From Ligustrum vulgare (Eukaryota > Streptophyta > Magnoliopsida > Lamiales > Oleaceae): 64,000 bases of DNA. Below are positions 10,958 through 22,428 of this stretch, in pieces. A model generated the notes under the pieces. It was not told the origin of the DNA, ran no database searches, and saw nothing but the letters and a program-made list of their open reading frames with translations. Position numbers and translations under genes: made by a program. How positions within the stretch are numbered: the first letter of the stretch is position 1; every line of letters begins with the position of its first letter. The stretch spans positions 45,931,466-45,995,465 of the forward strand of contig OY743183.1 in the NCBI GenBank assembly GCA_963555705.1, read 5' to 3'.

Positions 10958-13030
10958 CTAGACATTATGTACTTTAATGGATCCATCTTTTGAGACTAGA
11001 TTGATTGTGTGTGCTAACATATAATGCCTCAATTTCTTAGCAGCAAATATAAATGCCAAACACATTTTCTCAATTTGTAAGTACTTCAGTTCACCACGTA
11101 CTAATGTCCGACTCAGGTAATAGAGCGCATTCTCCTTTCCTTCATCGTTATTTTGGACAAGAAGAGCACCTAGAGAATATTCTTGCGTCGCAACATAGAG
11201 AGTCAATGGCTTTCCAGGAATTAGAGCTGTAAGCACTAGTGGATGAGATAGATATTGCTTAATGCTTGGGGTGTATTTCGGAAGAAGGGATCTGAAACGG
11301 GTGTTCCTATTTCCATTCCAAAAAATTTCAGAATCAAAATGTTGTTCCAAATTCAGTTTCAAAATTTTTGAAATATACAAACTTCGTTCCAAATCGAAAT
11401 TTAGAAATTTCCAATATTTATATTTTATCGAGATTTATAATAATTTAACGTATGTTAAAAAAAAAAAAAAGAATTATAAGTAAAGCAAACTTTGTGATAC
11501 CACAATTGACAACATATTTTGAACATTTGATTTAATCTGAAATTTTTATGATATCTGATATGTAAAATATTTTTTCACTATCAATTTACCTTATTTAAAT
11601 CTTATGCTATAATTGAAGTGATATTCTTTCTATCTTTTTTTTCAATAAGTAAAAGGGTTACCCGTCAGTTATGTATTAAATCCCATGTTAATAATATTTT
11701 AATATTATTAATTGTTCAAAGAACTATTTTCTTATATTATTAATTGCAATGCAAATACAAAATTTTCGGAATTTGTTAGGAAAAAAGCAAAATTTTCTGA
11801 TCGAAATATGTTCGGAATACGTCGGAAACTTTTGGATTGAAATTTCAGAATTTTTGGAATCTTGAAACTCGTTCCAATTCCAATCCAATTTTTTCGAAAA
11901 ATTTTGAAATTCGGAAGTTTCGGATTTCGGACCAATCGGAATCTGATTTTTTGGGAAAATTCGGAACGGAATCGAATGGAATCGGATTTTCCAATCCAAC
12001 TTGCAGCCCTACTTAATGTTTTGAAAAGCATTGCGACATACATCATTCCATTCAAATGTGATCTTTCTTTACCAACTTGTTGAATGGGTGACAACGTTTA
12101 GTAAGATTAGAAATAAATTTTCGAATATATGTCAACTTTCCTTGAAAACTTTTTAGTTCATGTAAATTGCTGGGCTCACGTATGTTAATTATGGCATCAA
12201 TTTTTGATTGGTCTATCTCAATGCCGCGATGTCGAACTATGAAGCCAAGAAACTTTCCAAAAGTGACCAAATGCACACTTTAGTGGATTCATTTTCAACT
12301 AATAGCGCCGGAGTCTCTTGAAAACTTCTTGTAAGTCTTGTAGATGATTGTCTCGTCTCTTTGTCTTGACAATAAGGCCATCCACATAACATTCTACTTT
12401 CTTGTGCATCATGTCATCAAAAACCTTTTGTATTGCTCGTTGATAAGTTGCCCCGGCATTTTTCAATTCAAAAGGCATGACCTTATAACAATATATGCCC
12501 TTAGGTGTGTGGAACGCTGTAAGCTCTTCATCTTTCAAAGTCATTCGGATCTGATTGTACCCAAAAGATCCATCCATGAAAGAAAGAATTATATATCCAG
12601 TTGTTGCATCCATCATTAACTTTGTTATTGGAAGTGGAAAATCATCTTTAGGACAAGCTTGATTTAGGTCTCGAAAATTGATGCAAACTCGTAATTGTCC
12701 ATTCTTCTCTTTGACAGGAACAATGTTAGCAATCCAAGTTGGATACTTGACTTATGAACCCTGCTTGAATGAGTTTGTTGATTTCTACTTCAATTTGGGG
12801 AATCAATTCTGGCCGAAATCTTATTTAAGGTTGCTTGATAGGACAAACTCCATGCTTTACTGCAAGATGATGCACAACAACTTTAGGATCCAACCATGGC
12901 ATTTCTTTGTACGAAATGCAAACACATCATTGTATTCCTGCAACATGTTGAAGTACTCAGATTCTTCTTTTTTTACTGAGAAGGGTACTAACATAGATTG
13001 GCCTCAGATCTTATTCTGTGCCTAAGTTCA
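10958..13030 (-). pseudogene. Reverse transcriptase and RNase H of element A, interrupted by a hAT-like element
   Basis: On the minus strand, NGQLRVCINFRDLNQACPKD (near 12640-12710) starts the palm. 12299-12616 has FMDGSFGYNQI, MPFELKNAGATYQRAIQKVF and YVDGLIVKTK. The last should be YVDD, so the second catalytic aspartate is Gly. 12052-12276 continues with FGKFLGFIVRHRGIEID. The reading is then interrupted at 12011 and resumes left of 11266 with QYLSHPLVLTALIPGKPLTL, SLGALLVQNNDEGKENALYY and AAKKLRHYMLAH, the RT-RNase H connection. Joining the flanks across the insertion restores AFQNIKQYLS. The loss of YVDD and several stops make it non-functional. Confidence 0.9.
11266..12011. mobile_element. 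Non-autonomous hAT-like element in RT of element A (746 bp)
   Basis: It is flanked by CTTAATGC (11258-11265) and CTTAATGT (12012-12019), an 8-bp target duplication with one mismatch. The right end read inverted is TAGGGCTGCAAGTTGG; the left end is TTGGGGTGTATTTCGG, so the terminal repeat is short and eroded. Both subterminal regions are packed with variants of TTCGGAA/TTCCAAA (left 11280-11415, right 11755-12000), in opposite orientations. The short ORFs inside are products of this motif array and not genes. Confidence 0.8.
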
Positions 13031-14844
13031 ACTATTTCAAATCGTCCACAGTAGCTTGCCCCCTTCTTCAAATGTTGGTAGAGCTGGTTCAGGTTCATGT
13101 GATGCAGTTGAGTCTTCAGTTTTAGATTTTGAGGTAGCAGTATCTTCTAAAGCAATGTAATTGATTGATACTTTTTCTCCATTTCCTTCATTCTTTTGGA
13201 GCTTGGAAGTCTTTCTAGTTCTGCACCTTCTTCTAGTCCGTTGAGTCTTTAAACTCAGATCAGGATTCTTAACTCCAAGTCGGGAGAAGGCAGATTGTCT
13301 TTGAGATGATTCTATAGAAGCCCGTGCTTTTTCATCGACTTGAGCAAATATGGAATTATTACTGCTTAGCCTCTGGAAGACCGAGACTTTGTCTTTTGAT
13401 TTAGCAGATGTCGAAGACTCTCCCTTTAACCTTTCGAATACCGAAACTCTAACTTTTTCACTTTAAATTCAATCAAATACAAAAGGTCTCGACTTTTTAG
13501 GTTTTTCTTCAGGAATCTCACATATTTGAATCATAATTAGGTTTAAGGAGACATTCTTAACTTTAATTTGTTTCGGTTGATTTGAACTATATCCCAAGAC
13601 ATATTTTGGTTGTGATACGATTGATCCATCCAAACCTGAAGGAACACGTCCTTCTGTAAGTACTACGTCAAGATCACCCAATTTTCGAGGTTTTCCTCTT
13701 TCAAATCTAGTATTTTCAAATATTTTATTGGCCTAGATGTGTCAATAAGAGTGGTCCGAGGCAGGTTGGCCCGCCACATATGAGTCTGGTAATAGCCCGA
13801 GTGGAAAAAGCCCGCCCGCTGCGGGTTTCAGGCTGGTTCCAGTTTAGTCCACAAATTTCAAACTACAACTAGATCCGCTCCCTGGCCCATCCAAGTTGAG
13901 CACATGCTTGTATGAATAAAAATATAGAATTTTTCATATTTATAATATATTTTTTTAAAATTTCTAAATACGAAATGAACAAAATGATAAATTCATATTC
14001 ATATCATAAAATGTTTATACAGAATTTAAATTTATATTTTATGTTACATGAATTACTTCTAAATTTACAAATTTCAGTAAAACATAAACAAATAACAACT
14101 AAATTCTAAATGCATTTCTAATTACTACTATCAAAGAACAGTACATTTATTAGTTATTAGGAGGAAAAAAAGTAAGATTGAGCTTTAGAAGTTATAGTAG
14201 AGTTTGTAGAAGAATGAAGATTTTCAATGTTACGATATTTAATAAAAAAAAAATTTTAAATTTCACGCCGCGGCGAAGGTTTGACCCGCAAAACCCGCAA
14301 TTCACACCTTCTTGACTCATGAACCGCCCGCACGGGTCACGGGGGTCGATCCAGCCAGTTTTCATGCGGTTAGTTGGCCCATCCATCTTGACACCTCTAT
14401 ATTGGCCCTCGGATTGTAACATCCCTTGAAAGTTTTCTTCATTTCGTCGACCCCTTTTGCATGTTGAAGCTTCACCAACCTTTGTAGCGTTCATAATTTG
14501 ATGTGGTAGATCTAATTTCGTGATGTTGGGTATTGGAAAAGTTAATTCTTTCCTATATAACTCAACATTCTCTGATATTGTCTGGGACCTTTTACCTTTG
14601 GAGAACCCTTCACAAATAATTTTTGATTTACCTGCCATAAGTTGATATGGTGGAACTACGACTTTCTGATTAGCACTTTTTATTTCAAACCCTGCTGTAG
14701 ATAACCCTGCCGAACGAAATTCTTCATCTTCAAGGTAAAACTTGGTGTCTGCAATGTAAGCTTCTTCTTTCTGGAAGGGGTTGGTCTCAGCTATCACGCA
14801 TTTAACTTATCCATCTCAGTTGTACTTAAAACATTGATGCCAGG
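13031..14844 (-). pseudogene. Linker region between protease and RT of element A, split by a hAT-like element
   Basis: The minus-strand reading continues through stops with fragments such as KVSVFQRLSS and SAFSRLGVKNPDLS near 13260-13440. Repeated short VFxRL motifs of this kind are typical of the linker in this type of polyprotein. The 13469-13681 piece and the 14408-14797 piece flank an inserted element at 13734-14399. The latter piece includes LMAGKSKIICEGFSKGKRSQ. I see no catalytic motif here. Confidence 0.6.
13734..14399. mobile_element. Non-autonomous hAT-like element (666 bp), perfect 8-bp target duplication
   Basis: TATTGGCC at 13726-13733 is repeated exactly at 14400-14407. The ends are TAGATGTGTCAA and, read inverted, TAGAGGTGTCAA, a 12-base terminal repeat with one mismatch. 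Both subterminal regions are GC-rich with repeated CCCGC/GCGGG motifs (13770-13890 and 14265-14390) around an AT-rich core. There is no transposase gene. The shared TAG...CTA ends link it to the elements at 11266, 37116 and 59443. Confidence 0.9.
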
Positions 14845-15339
14845 TTAAGGGTACCACTCCTGTTTCATGTAGCCAAACGTGTCCAAGAAGCAATTCATAA
14901 GATGTTTTGGCATCAATGACATGGAGAAAGCTGAGGAAATTAGGTCTGAAATTTGTAGCTTCAAGCGTATCATGCCAATGGCTCCTTGACCTTTCTGATT
15001 GAATCCCTGAATCATTATGTTACTTTTGGACAGATCTCCAACCTTTATTCCAATTTTCTTCATGGTTTTGATTGGCATAATGTTTACAGCAAAACCACAA
15101 TCGATCATTATCTGATGTATATTGCACTCCCGAATATAACCGTAGACATATAGAGACCTGTTATGCAAACGAGATCCAAGTTTTAAGTCAATGTCATTGA
15201 ATATGATGGTGCACATACAGCCTTGGTAAGTTGCAGAAGTAGTTGGTTCCAACACTTTCCCTTGATAAGCTTCTGGATCAATCAATGTTGTGATCAAAGC
15301 CACCCGATCATCAAAAGGTAGATTTAGAGCCTCAGACAA
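14845..15339 (-). pseudogene. Aspartic protease domain of element A
   Basis: The open stretch on the minus strand begins LNLPFDDRVALITTLIDPEA. The active site region reads HQIMIDCGFAVNIMPIKTMK. In intact relatives the core is D-S/G-G-(S/A)-x-x-N-I-(M/L), so the Asp is retained but the following position is Cys and Phe replaces Ser/Ala. It continues GDLSKSNIMIQGFNQKGQGA and IGMIRLKLQI, the flap and second half of the fold. The protease would release gag and pol products in an intact element. Probably inactive. Confidence 0.8.
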
Positions 15340-15660
15340 ACTTGTGTTTGAAGAGATATTATTGAGACGTGAGATAACTTTCCTCGTCTTTGAACTCTCT
15401 CTTGCAACACTCTTTGATTCACTTCCTCCATCCCAGCATATGACGTTAGAAGTGAAACATTATTTTTCAAAGAAACCCTGAAGAAAATACTCTTCCAAGG
15501 TTATGAGTCTAGGAGCTAAGGTAATTTTCATATCTTCAGTTGATTTTGTGGTTGAACGTGTCTTAGCTTTGGATTTCTTCTTGTTGTTTCTTGGCCTTCT
15601 TCTTAGCCTTGATTGTTCATGACATGTGTCAGGACTTGTTAGTTTTTGAGCTTTTCGATG

Positions 15661-17645
15661 TCATCTTTTTACAAGAGTCCATGTCATACTGCTTTCTTCT
15701 GAAGGTGTTTCTTCAGTAGGGGAAACTTCCATACTCAATGCCCCCAGTGTTGGTCCTGCAAGAGGTATTGAAGATGGTATTTTACTTGTTTTGTTGGACG
15801 TCTGATATTTCTCCTTCTTGCTTATGAAGGTGGACCAACCATCACCAACCTCATCTTTAGATTCTGAATTGGAATCCCAAACATCCAAATCATCTATCAT
15901 AATTTCGTAAAATGTTGGACGATTGAGAGCATGTGGTCTAACCATTTCTGGATAGATGTATGTGGTGGTGACTTCTCCATCTACCTCGAACTCTACTGGA
16001 ATAGCCCCTTTTGGAAGTTAAGGTCCAAACTCTATTACCCCAGGCGAGAACTTGTCCATATCATATGTAATATGGACAAATTGCTCTTTATTTGCAATTG
16101 AGATTGGATCGAATGACACAAAGGAAATCATTGAGCAAGCAGCTGTTGGATTTTCACCAGTTTCTAGTTTGATCTTATTTTCTTTATCCAACCAAACAAT
16201 AAGATCTTTTAGCATGAAACATATCTCCACTGGATAACTAATTATTCTGTGGAACCTGCAATATTTGGGATGATCAACTTGATTAGTCTCTTCTGGGCTC
16301 TTCGGTATTGAAAGTTCAATTACTCGTTGTTCAAGGAGTTGATCTAAAATTTCAGAAACTTCAGAGTCTGAGAACGGATACTCATTTTCTTCAAGTTCTT
16401 TCAAAAGTAGAAGACCCTTCTTTTATGTATGTGCCTTCTTAGGCTTTAACTCCTGCTTTGGCTTTAGATTTGGATTTGGATTTGAACTTGATTTTTGAAA
16501 AGTGATTTTTGCAGGAGCAGTAGGTATGGCCAGAGATTCTTTGAACTTACTTGGCTTACTATCTTTCTTGACTTTTTTCTTGGGATCTTTTTTTGTCACT
16601 AGGGTCACTTGGCAAGTAACTTCCGTGTCTTGTAATCTGAATTTCTAGATCATGAGCACGTGTGGCCAACTCTTCAAAAGAATGAGGCATATTTGCTTGG
16701 AGATTATAAAGTAGTCCCCAATGCATGCCTTGCACACACATGTCAATAGAGGATGTTTCGCTGATACGTTTCTTACAATTAAGGACAAGATTTCTCCATC
16801 ATTTAATGTATTCGACAACTGGTTCCTCTTTACTTTGCCTTGTTCTGGAAAGTTCTGGAAGGATGACAATCCATCTGGTACTATAGAAGCATGTAAGGAA
16901 CTCAAGTTCGAGTTGATCCCAACTGTCAATTGTCCCAGTTGTCAAGTCCGTATATCATTTAAATGCAACACCTTTGAGTGAGCATAAAAACTGCTTTACA
17001 ATGGTATAATTGTATGTGCTAGCATTGTTACACGTTTCAATGAAATGAGCTACATGTTGTTTCGGTTTCCCTTTCCATCAAAACACTGAAATTTCGATGG
17101 TTGGTAGCCAAGATGCATTCTCATCTCGTCAATTCGACGACTATAAGGTTTAGCATAAACAATGAAGATTGCGGTGAGCCACCGTATTGAGCACGAATGG
17201 TGTTAGTGATCATATGTTGAAGTTGTTGGATGGACAGAGAGCCAACAGAGAGTTGAGTGGTGTTACAAAATACGTTTTGCATAACAGTATGGTCATGCAT
17301 ATCTTGCTTCTGCTGGAACTCTTAGGTTTCCAGATCTTTAACTTTGGAAGAGCTTGCATTTTCTGGTTTGTCTTTTTTCAAAGGGCCTTGCAACTCCAGT
17401 CAATGCATGAGAGCGGCGATTTGTGCATCTTTTTCCTCCAAAGATTTTGTCAACTTTTCAATGTAAACTGCCATTTGTTGAACTAGATCATCAGTGTCTG
17501 GTATCATTTTTATTACCCTCACCGGCCCTATTGATTCTTCAGAAGTAGTATAGTCTCCCCATTTTCGCGGAGAAGTAGCATGAGTCGATCCAGACACAGA
17601 CCTGTCACTAGAGATGAAACCAGAACGAGGACTTTTTGCCCCCAA
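15661..17645 (-). pseudogene. gag (capsid and nucleocapsid region) of element A
   Basis: Four minus-strand open pieces in different frames represent gag. 17400-17645 is a coiled-coil-like N-terminal part (VQQMAVYIEKLTKSLEEKDA). 16559-16929 is the capsid core, with CVQGMHWGLLYNLQANMPHS and FEELATRAHDLEIQI, a block I recognise from plant retrotransposon gag domains. 16018-16404 holds DQLLEQRVIEL and DHPKYCRFHRIISYPVEIC, the nucleocapsid-like C/H segment. 15661-15945 is the acidic tail leading toward protease. Stops and frame shifts occur between all pieces. The leader upstream of 17645 was split by the solo LTR at 17814-20599. Confidence 0.8.
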
Positions 17646-19379
17646 GTTCTTTTCAGACGAACGGGAGCCCTACTTCTTTAAAGTGATTTTCATCTTTCCC
17701 TCTTTGGAGAACTTCCTTAATTGTGTAACCAGTTGAGTTTTCCCGGATTTTGTTTGGGCTCTGATCACATGGAAAAGTTCAGGAAGTATTTCTTCAAGAT
17801 AGGTCACAGTTTCTGTAGCGACCAAGAATTTTTCACGCATTTAATTATTATTTTAAAATCATGAAAACAGTGTCTCTGCGATCTCACCCATTTTTAAGTT
17901 AACTTCACGATGTGTTCGTCTAGCCAAGTCGAGAAATATCGAGTTAATTCGATTTTAAATAAATTCCGAATTTCCAAAATTATATTATTTTAATTATTTA
18001 TTTAAACTATTCTTAATCAAAAATCGTTTTAAATTCTAAATTACGGCAAGCTCATTTCGACTCAGTTGATTCATGCGTATTATTCTTTCTCGAATTTCGT
18101 GTATTGCTTGTCAAACTTTCCAAAATATCTAATCAAATCCTATTTCTTCCACCAATTTCCACCAAACATATCAACCCCCACTACTTCATCAGATTTCCAT
18201 AATATCCCATCAACTCATCCTTCCACCAACTACATCAATCCAATACCCTATCAATTCTCATACTCTACATCACCAACCCACTTCATTATTCATCACCACC
18301 TACACTCCACAACCCATTCCTCACAAACCCACTCTCACATCACCAGCCTCTTCCTCTCCAGCAACCAAGCTTCAAGGTAAGGATTTTCCCCAACCCTCAA
18401 CAGCCATCTTCCTCATGCAGCCAACCTCACGCAACCATTGCAGCATCAGCACCACAACCAAACCAATACACAACCACAACACTAACGAACCAACCACCAA
18501 ATCGAATCATCATCACCACCAACACTGCCCTTCACCATTACCACCACCGTGGTCAGTCACCCCCACCTCCTTCATCATCATCATCATCACCACCACCACC
18601 ACCACCACCACGACCCTTCCACCACCCGCACCCAACCAACATTACCAAACCCAGCACCCCTACCCCTCTACCATCGGACACCACCAGCCCACTGCCAAGA
18701 CCCCAAACCATCACCACCGCCACCTCCAACTCACCTCCATCATCACCACCTCAACCTGCACAAACCAAGAATCGCTCCAAAACCCACCACCGTGGTCCGG
18801 CAGCAACCATTATCAAACCACCCATTCCAAACCGCCACTGTCGACGGACACAACCTCCCCAAACTCAGTCCAAAAATCAAAACCCAAGACCAAGGAGAAT
18901 CGAATGCTAAACACTCACCTTAAATCGTCGGGTTCATGGCCGGAATTTCAGACCCAAACCGCGACCTCCAAGCCTCGGTTTACCCATCGATCTCGCACCT
19001 AAACCGCACAAAAACCTAGTCTACCACACCCCCCCCCCCGGTTCGCCGCACCCTGCGCCGGAGTTTTCGCCGGCCAGCCCGTCGGTCGGAGACCCTTTTT
19101 TATTCCTCAGCCCGCGCCTCCGTCTCTCACTTTCTCTCTGTCTTCACGCAAGTGAAGAGAGAGAAATGAGAATTGATTTTTATATTTTAAGTTTCTGAAA
19201 TTGTAACTTAGTCCATCGGGTTTTTAAAGTTGTTTATTTCAGCCTTTTAGTTTTAAAACTTATAATTTCAGTCCTTAAGTTTTTAAATGGTTTTTAATCA
19301 GCCTTTTCATTTTTAAAATCACTTATCTCAATCCCCACAATTTAATATTCATTTTGAGTTTCCACCCAAGTTTTGAAAA

Positions 19380-19575
19380 TATTCATTTTAGTCCCTTAAC
19401 TTTCATATTACTCATTTTAGTCCATCAACTTTCAAAGTATTCATTTTAGTCCCTCAAATTTAAAATTACTCATTTTAGTCCCTCAACTTTCAAATTACTC
19501 GTTTTAGTCCCTCAACTTTCAAAATATTCATTTTAGCCCCTCAATTTTCAAATCATCAATTTCAATCCCTAAATT
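19380..19575. repeat. Tandem repeat, about 27-bp unit, inside the long LTR
   Basis: Seven or so units follow the pattern ATTCATTTTAGTCCCTCAAC then TTTCAAA, with small variants such as ACTCATTTTAG and GCCCCTC. The array is confined to the LTR. Confidence 0.9.
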
Positions 19576-19974
19576 ATAAATTATCATTTTTAAACTATAA
19601 ATTTCAAAGACTAATTTAACTTATTTTCTAATTGGCTAGACGAGGCGTACGGAGATTTGAAAGATTGAAGTCATTCCAACTCAACCACGCTCGTTAAGTT
19701 TAAGGTAGACTCGCCCCTATTAATTGATTTAAACTATGATTGCATGTGAATGTGTATGTTATGTGACTTATGTGAAAGTCATTTTTATGAAAAGAGACGA
19801 GAATGTATTTCTTCGAAAATATTTATGTTGAGATGAGAATATGTTTCTTATGAAATATTTATGTTGTTATGCTTGTCATAACTTATATGCTTTTATGTAT
19901 GAGAAAGAAAGAAGAGAATGTCTTGCAAGATAAATGATGATGTTATGCATAACTTATGTGCCTTATGTGCACGA

Positions 19975-20165
19975 GAAGAAAGAACAACACACACCCGATG
20001 ATTTTAAAGAGCCTATGATTTTTCAAAGAGAAGCCACGTACTTTAATGCACAAGAAGAGCAACACACACCCTATGATTTCTAAAGAGCCTATGAGTTTTC
20101 AAAAAGAAGCCATGTGCTTTAATTCAAGAGAAGAGCAACCCACACCCTATGATTTCTAAAGAGTC
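19975..20165. repeat. Tandem repeat, about 70-75-bp unit, three units, inside the long LTR
   Basis: Units contain CACACCCTATGATTTCTAAA, GAGCCTATGA-TTTTCAAA, GAAGCCA-GT-CTTTAAT and GCACAAGAAGAGCAAC. The related LTR fragment at 27472-28332 has only about two units, so the copy number differs between copies. Confidence 0.85.
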
Positions 20166-20683
20166 TGCATTTATGTGTTCAATTATATTGTAGATTAATT
20201 AATTGAAGATGAGTCTACTGAGTATTTCTATGAAATGCTCATGTCTATTTTAACAATATTTGCAGATTTCGGAGAGGGTTACAAGAGATGGATGATTGTG
20301 GCAATAGTCACTAAATGGTTGAAAATCTTATTTTAATGATCCGTATTTCCAAACATTGGATAATTTTGAGAATTTCAATTATTTGAGAAATTAGGACATT
20401 GTCAATTGTTTTACAATATTAATGGCTCGATTTATTATTTCGAATTGTTTCATAAAGGTTTTAAACTTTATCGACAATTACAGTTTATTTAATGTTGTCA
20501 AAAATAAATTTCAGTTATTTCTTCCGCTAAAATATTATTTTAAAGTTTAGACCAGAAAATGACGTGGTGAACCGGGTATTTAGAACTCGGGGCGCTACAA
20601 TTTCCTTCGCTTTTTCGCTTGCCATGTCTGATATATTTGTTAAAACTTGAAAGTTTTGTAGAACAGAAGATGAGAGGCTAGAG

Positions 20684-20702
20684 TGTCCCACTGGGCGTGC
20701 CA
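20684..20702 (-). promoter_or_regulatory. Primer-binding site of element A
   Basis: Read on the minus strand, TGGCACGCCCAGTGGGACA starts seven bases after the end of the 5' LTR. It has the TGG start expected for pairing with a tRNA 3' CCA end and resembles the leader junction of plant Ty3/gypsy elements. I do not assign the tRNA. Confidence 0.65.
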
Positions 20703-20929
20703 AGAAATTTGTACGACGAATTTCGAAATATTATTAAAAATACTAAAATTGTTACAAATTGAATGTTGAGAAAATGAAAGCGGACAACTCCTGTGTATGC
20801 AAAATTGCAAAATCTTCTTATTAGCAACCCGCGTGTTTGAAGACGAGGGGTCACGTGGCTTGATTCTTGGACTTCTGAATTTTTTGGAAAACTTGATTTG
20901 TTGAGAGTTTGCTTGTTTGGTGCTTGGAA

Positions 20930-21145
20930 CTTGAGACTTGAATTTGAACTTGGGATTTGGACTTTGGATTGGACTTGCTTTGATTTGAAGAAGGTTTTGA
21001 TATTCTTGGAATTGATTTGAACTTACTTGATTTGAAGAAACCTTTGATCTTCTTGGATTTAGACTTAGCTTAATTTGAAGAATAATTTGAACTTGCTTGA
21101 TTTGAAGAAGAACTTTGATCTTTTTAGATTTGGACTTGGATTGAG
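20930..21145. repeat. Tandem repeat in the LTR of element A, about 55-65-bp unit
   Basis: Three to four units carry (G)AACTT(G/A)CTTGATTTGAAGAA followed by CTTTGATCTTCTTGGATTT and variants. The lysine/serine-rich minus-strand ORF across this array is a by-product of the repeat. Confidence 0.8.
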
Positions 21146-21249
21146 GCTTGAGAGAATTTTTGTATTCTTTCCCTGCAATATGTTTTCTCTTGCTTTTCTC
21201 TTTTTTGTTTTTCTCCACCCTTTTTTCTATGGACCAATGATCCTATTAG

Positions 21250-21257
21250 TATTTATA
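21250..21257 (-). promoter_or_regulatory. TATA box of the element A LTR promoter
   Basis: The minus strand reads CTCTATAAATAC at this point, roughly 550 bases upstream of the primer-binding site within the LTR. It fits the U3/R boundary of an LTR promoter. Confidence 0.5.
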
Positions 21258-21444
21258 GAGAAAATTTTTGTAACCACCCCATTTATTTAAATAAATAAAT
21301 AAAATGGCTAAGGTTTTGAAAAGTATGATTAGCCTCATTCATGGACTTATTTTAGGTGGACTTTAGTGGACTTTGTTTAATGGACTTAATTGGATTAAAA
21401 CAAAATTAAATTGATCCAATCCGAAGAACTTTTTAATGTCTACA

Positions 21445-22428
21445 ATAATATTTTAGAGTTCACTTTGGGGGCCTGTTTGGCTTTATTTTGGAAAAGTTAT
21501 AAGCTTCATTTGGGAACTAAAAGTTGTTTTATCGACTCGTTATATATATGAATGAACGCCACACAATCTAAAATATTCTTGATCCAGGTTCTCCGTTCAT
21601 ATTTATATGATCATTTATATGATTTTTCGATCTCATTTGCAAAGAACAAGATGTATATGAAGAGGTGACTCTCTTCACTTCAGAGTATCTCACATTCGAA
21701 AACCCCCGATTTGCAGTGACGGATCCCAAAAAAAAATCTCAGCTAGCCGATCAGGAAGTTTGTTCAGTTAGGACGGACATTGATCAAATAACTGTATTTT
21801 TCGAGTTCTTGCCAAAAAATCTAATAAAATTTCTTTTCCCAACAGATCCAGCACGAGCGAGCGCGTCGGCTCGTCGTGCTATGGATATGTCCCTGCCGGT
21901 GTGTTTGGTCTTGTGGTCTGATCCTGCTACATTCTAATTCAGATTCATCGTCTTTATATATAGTTATTCCGTATCTCTTAAACATGAAAAGGAAAATCTT
22001 TAGAAGAATCTTAAAAGAAAATATTTTTACATGATGAGAGGAGCATTATCGTCCAAAGTATAATAATTCAATTATATTATATGTGGGAATTTAAAACAAT
22101 TAGTGTGTTTGATGTTATTTAAAATGAGTTTTTTAAAAATAAAAAAAAAAATGAGTAGTGATTTTTAAAAGAAATGATGCTTGAGATTTGATTGAAAAGT
22201 TAAATAATGTAGGCTTGACTTTTAATGAATGGTTATGATTGAGTAGTGTAAAAAAATGAGAAAATTTTAATGAAAACCAAATAAAGACGTAATAAATAAC
22301 ATATGTAAAATGAGCAATCCAATGATCTCAGATCATGGACGTTATTACATTTATAATTTATCACAATAACAAGAAAAGCAAAATGACCTTTTACAACATT
22401 GGCAAAATGTTGTCAATAAAGTTTTCAC
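21445..22428. other. Spacer between element A and the PLR gene, with a MITE-like segment
   Basis: The region includes a GC-richer patch at 21690-21900 that is open on the plus strand (90 codons from 21665) but shows no family I recognise. An AT-rich segment at about 22100-22293 starts TGTGTTTGATGTTATTTAAA and resembles the MITE-like segment at 23448-23612, including AATGAATGGTTATGATT, so the two are probably copies of one element. Sequence near 22380-22428, just after the PLR stop, would be its 3' UTR. Confidence 0.5.

Larger units (their letters stand above)
17814..20599 (+). mobile_element. Solo long LTR (2786 bp) inserted in the leader of element A
   Basis: The termini are TGTAGCGACC at 17814 and GGGCGCTACA ending at 20599, an inverted TGTAGCG/CGCTACA pair as expected for an LTR. 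Flanks are GTTTC and ATTTC (4 of 5 matching). No gag or pol lies inside, so this is a lone LTR left after recombination. The left half is a C-rich, low-complexity stretch (18130-18960) with CAC/CCA/CAT triplets. The middle has tandem repeats at 19380-19575 and 19975-20165. A 5'-truncated relative lies at 27472-28332. The length and ends suggest a Tekay/Del-type chromovirus, but that is inference. Confidence 0.85.
5256..21444 (-). mobile_element. Element A: decayed Ty3/gypsy LTR retrotransposon, probably Tat lineage, with nested insertions
   Basis: Read on the minus strand from right to left the order is: 5' LTR (about 20710-21444), primer-binding site, gag, protease, reverse transcriptase, RNase H, a second RNase H-like domain, integrase, then an opposite-strand PMD gene. 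The duplicated RNase H and the antisense extra gene point to the Tat lineage. All coding parts carry stops or frame breaks. Four insertions interrupt it: 9179-9395, 11266-12011, 13734-14399 and 17814-20599. I found no left-hand LTR matching the right-hand one, so that end is unresolved. It may have been lost or overwritten near the Helitron terminus at 4265. Confidence 0.75.
20710..21444 (-). repeat. 5' LTR of element A (proposed ends)
   Basis: On the plus strand the proposed LTR begins TGTACGACG and ends AATGTCTACA, giving TGTA...TACA termini and a length of 735 bp. It lies directly beyond the primer-binding site. On the minus strand it contains the TATA box TATAAATA (21250-21257) with upstream sequence to the right, as a 5' LTR promoter should. 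Between 20930 and 21145 is a tandem array of a TTTGAACTTGCTTGATTTGA-type unit. I could not find the partner LTR on the left, so the ends rest on termini and context only. Confidence 0.55.

Noticed and set aside
11724..12094. Overlapping minus-strand ORFs with repeated FRIFRKN-like words
   Set aside because: They are translations of the TTCGGAA motif array of the hAT-like element and run across its boundary into RT.
18066..19002. Long plus-strand ORFs rich in Pro, His, Thr and Ser
   Set aside because: They lie in the C-rich low-complexity part of the solo LTR, with CAC/CCA/CAT triplet runs and overlapping frames of similar composition. No domain is visible, so this is repeat-driven open sequence.
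20640..21218. 192-codon minus-strand ORF rich in Lys, Ser and Gln
   Set aside because: It translates the tandem array within the LTR of element A and spans the LTR, primer-binding site and leader boundaries. No family recognised.
21665..21937. 90-codon plus-strand ORF (MTLFTSEYLTFENPRFAVTD...)
   Set aside because: It has no recognisable domain, no splice context and no relatives in the window. It could be a fragment, but I cannot support a gene.
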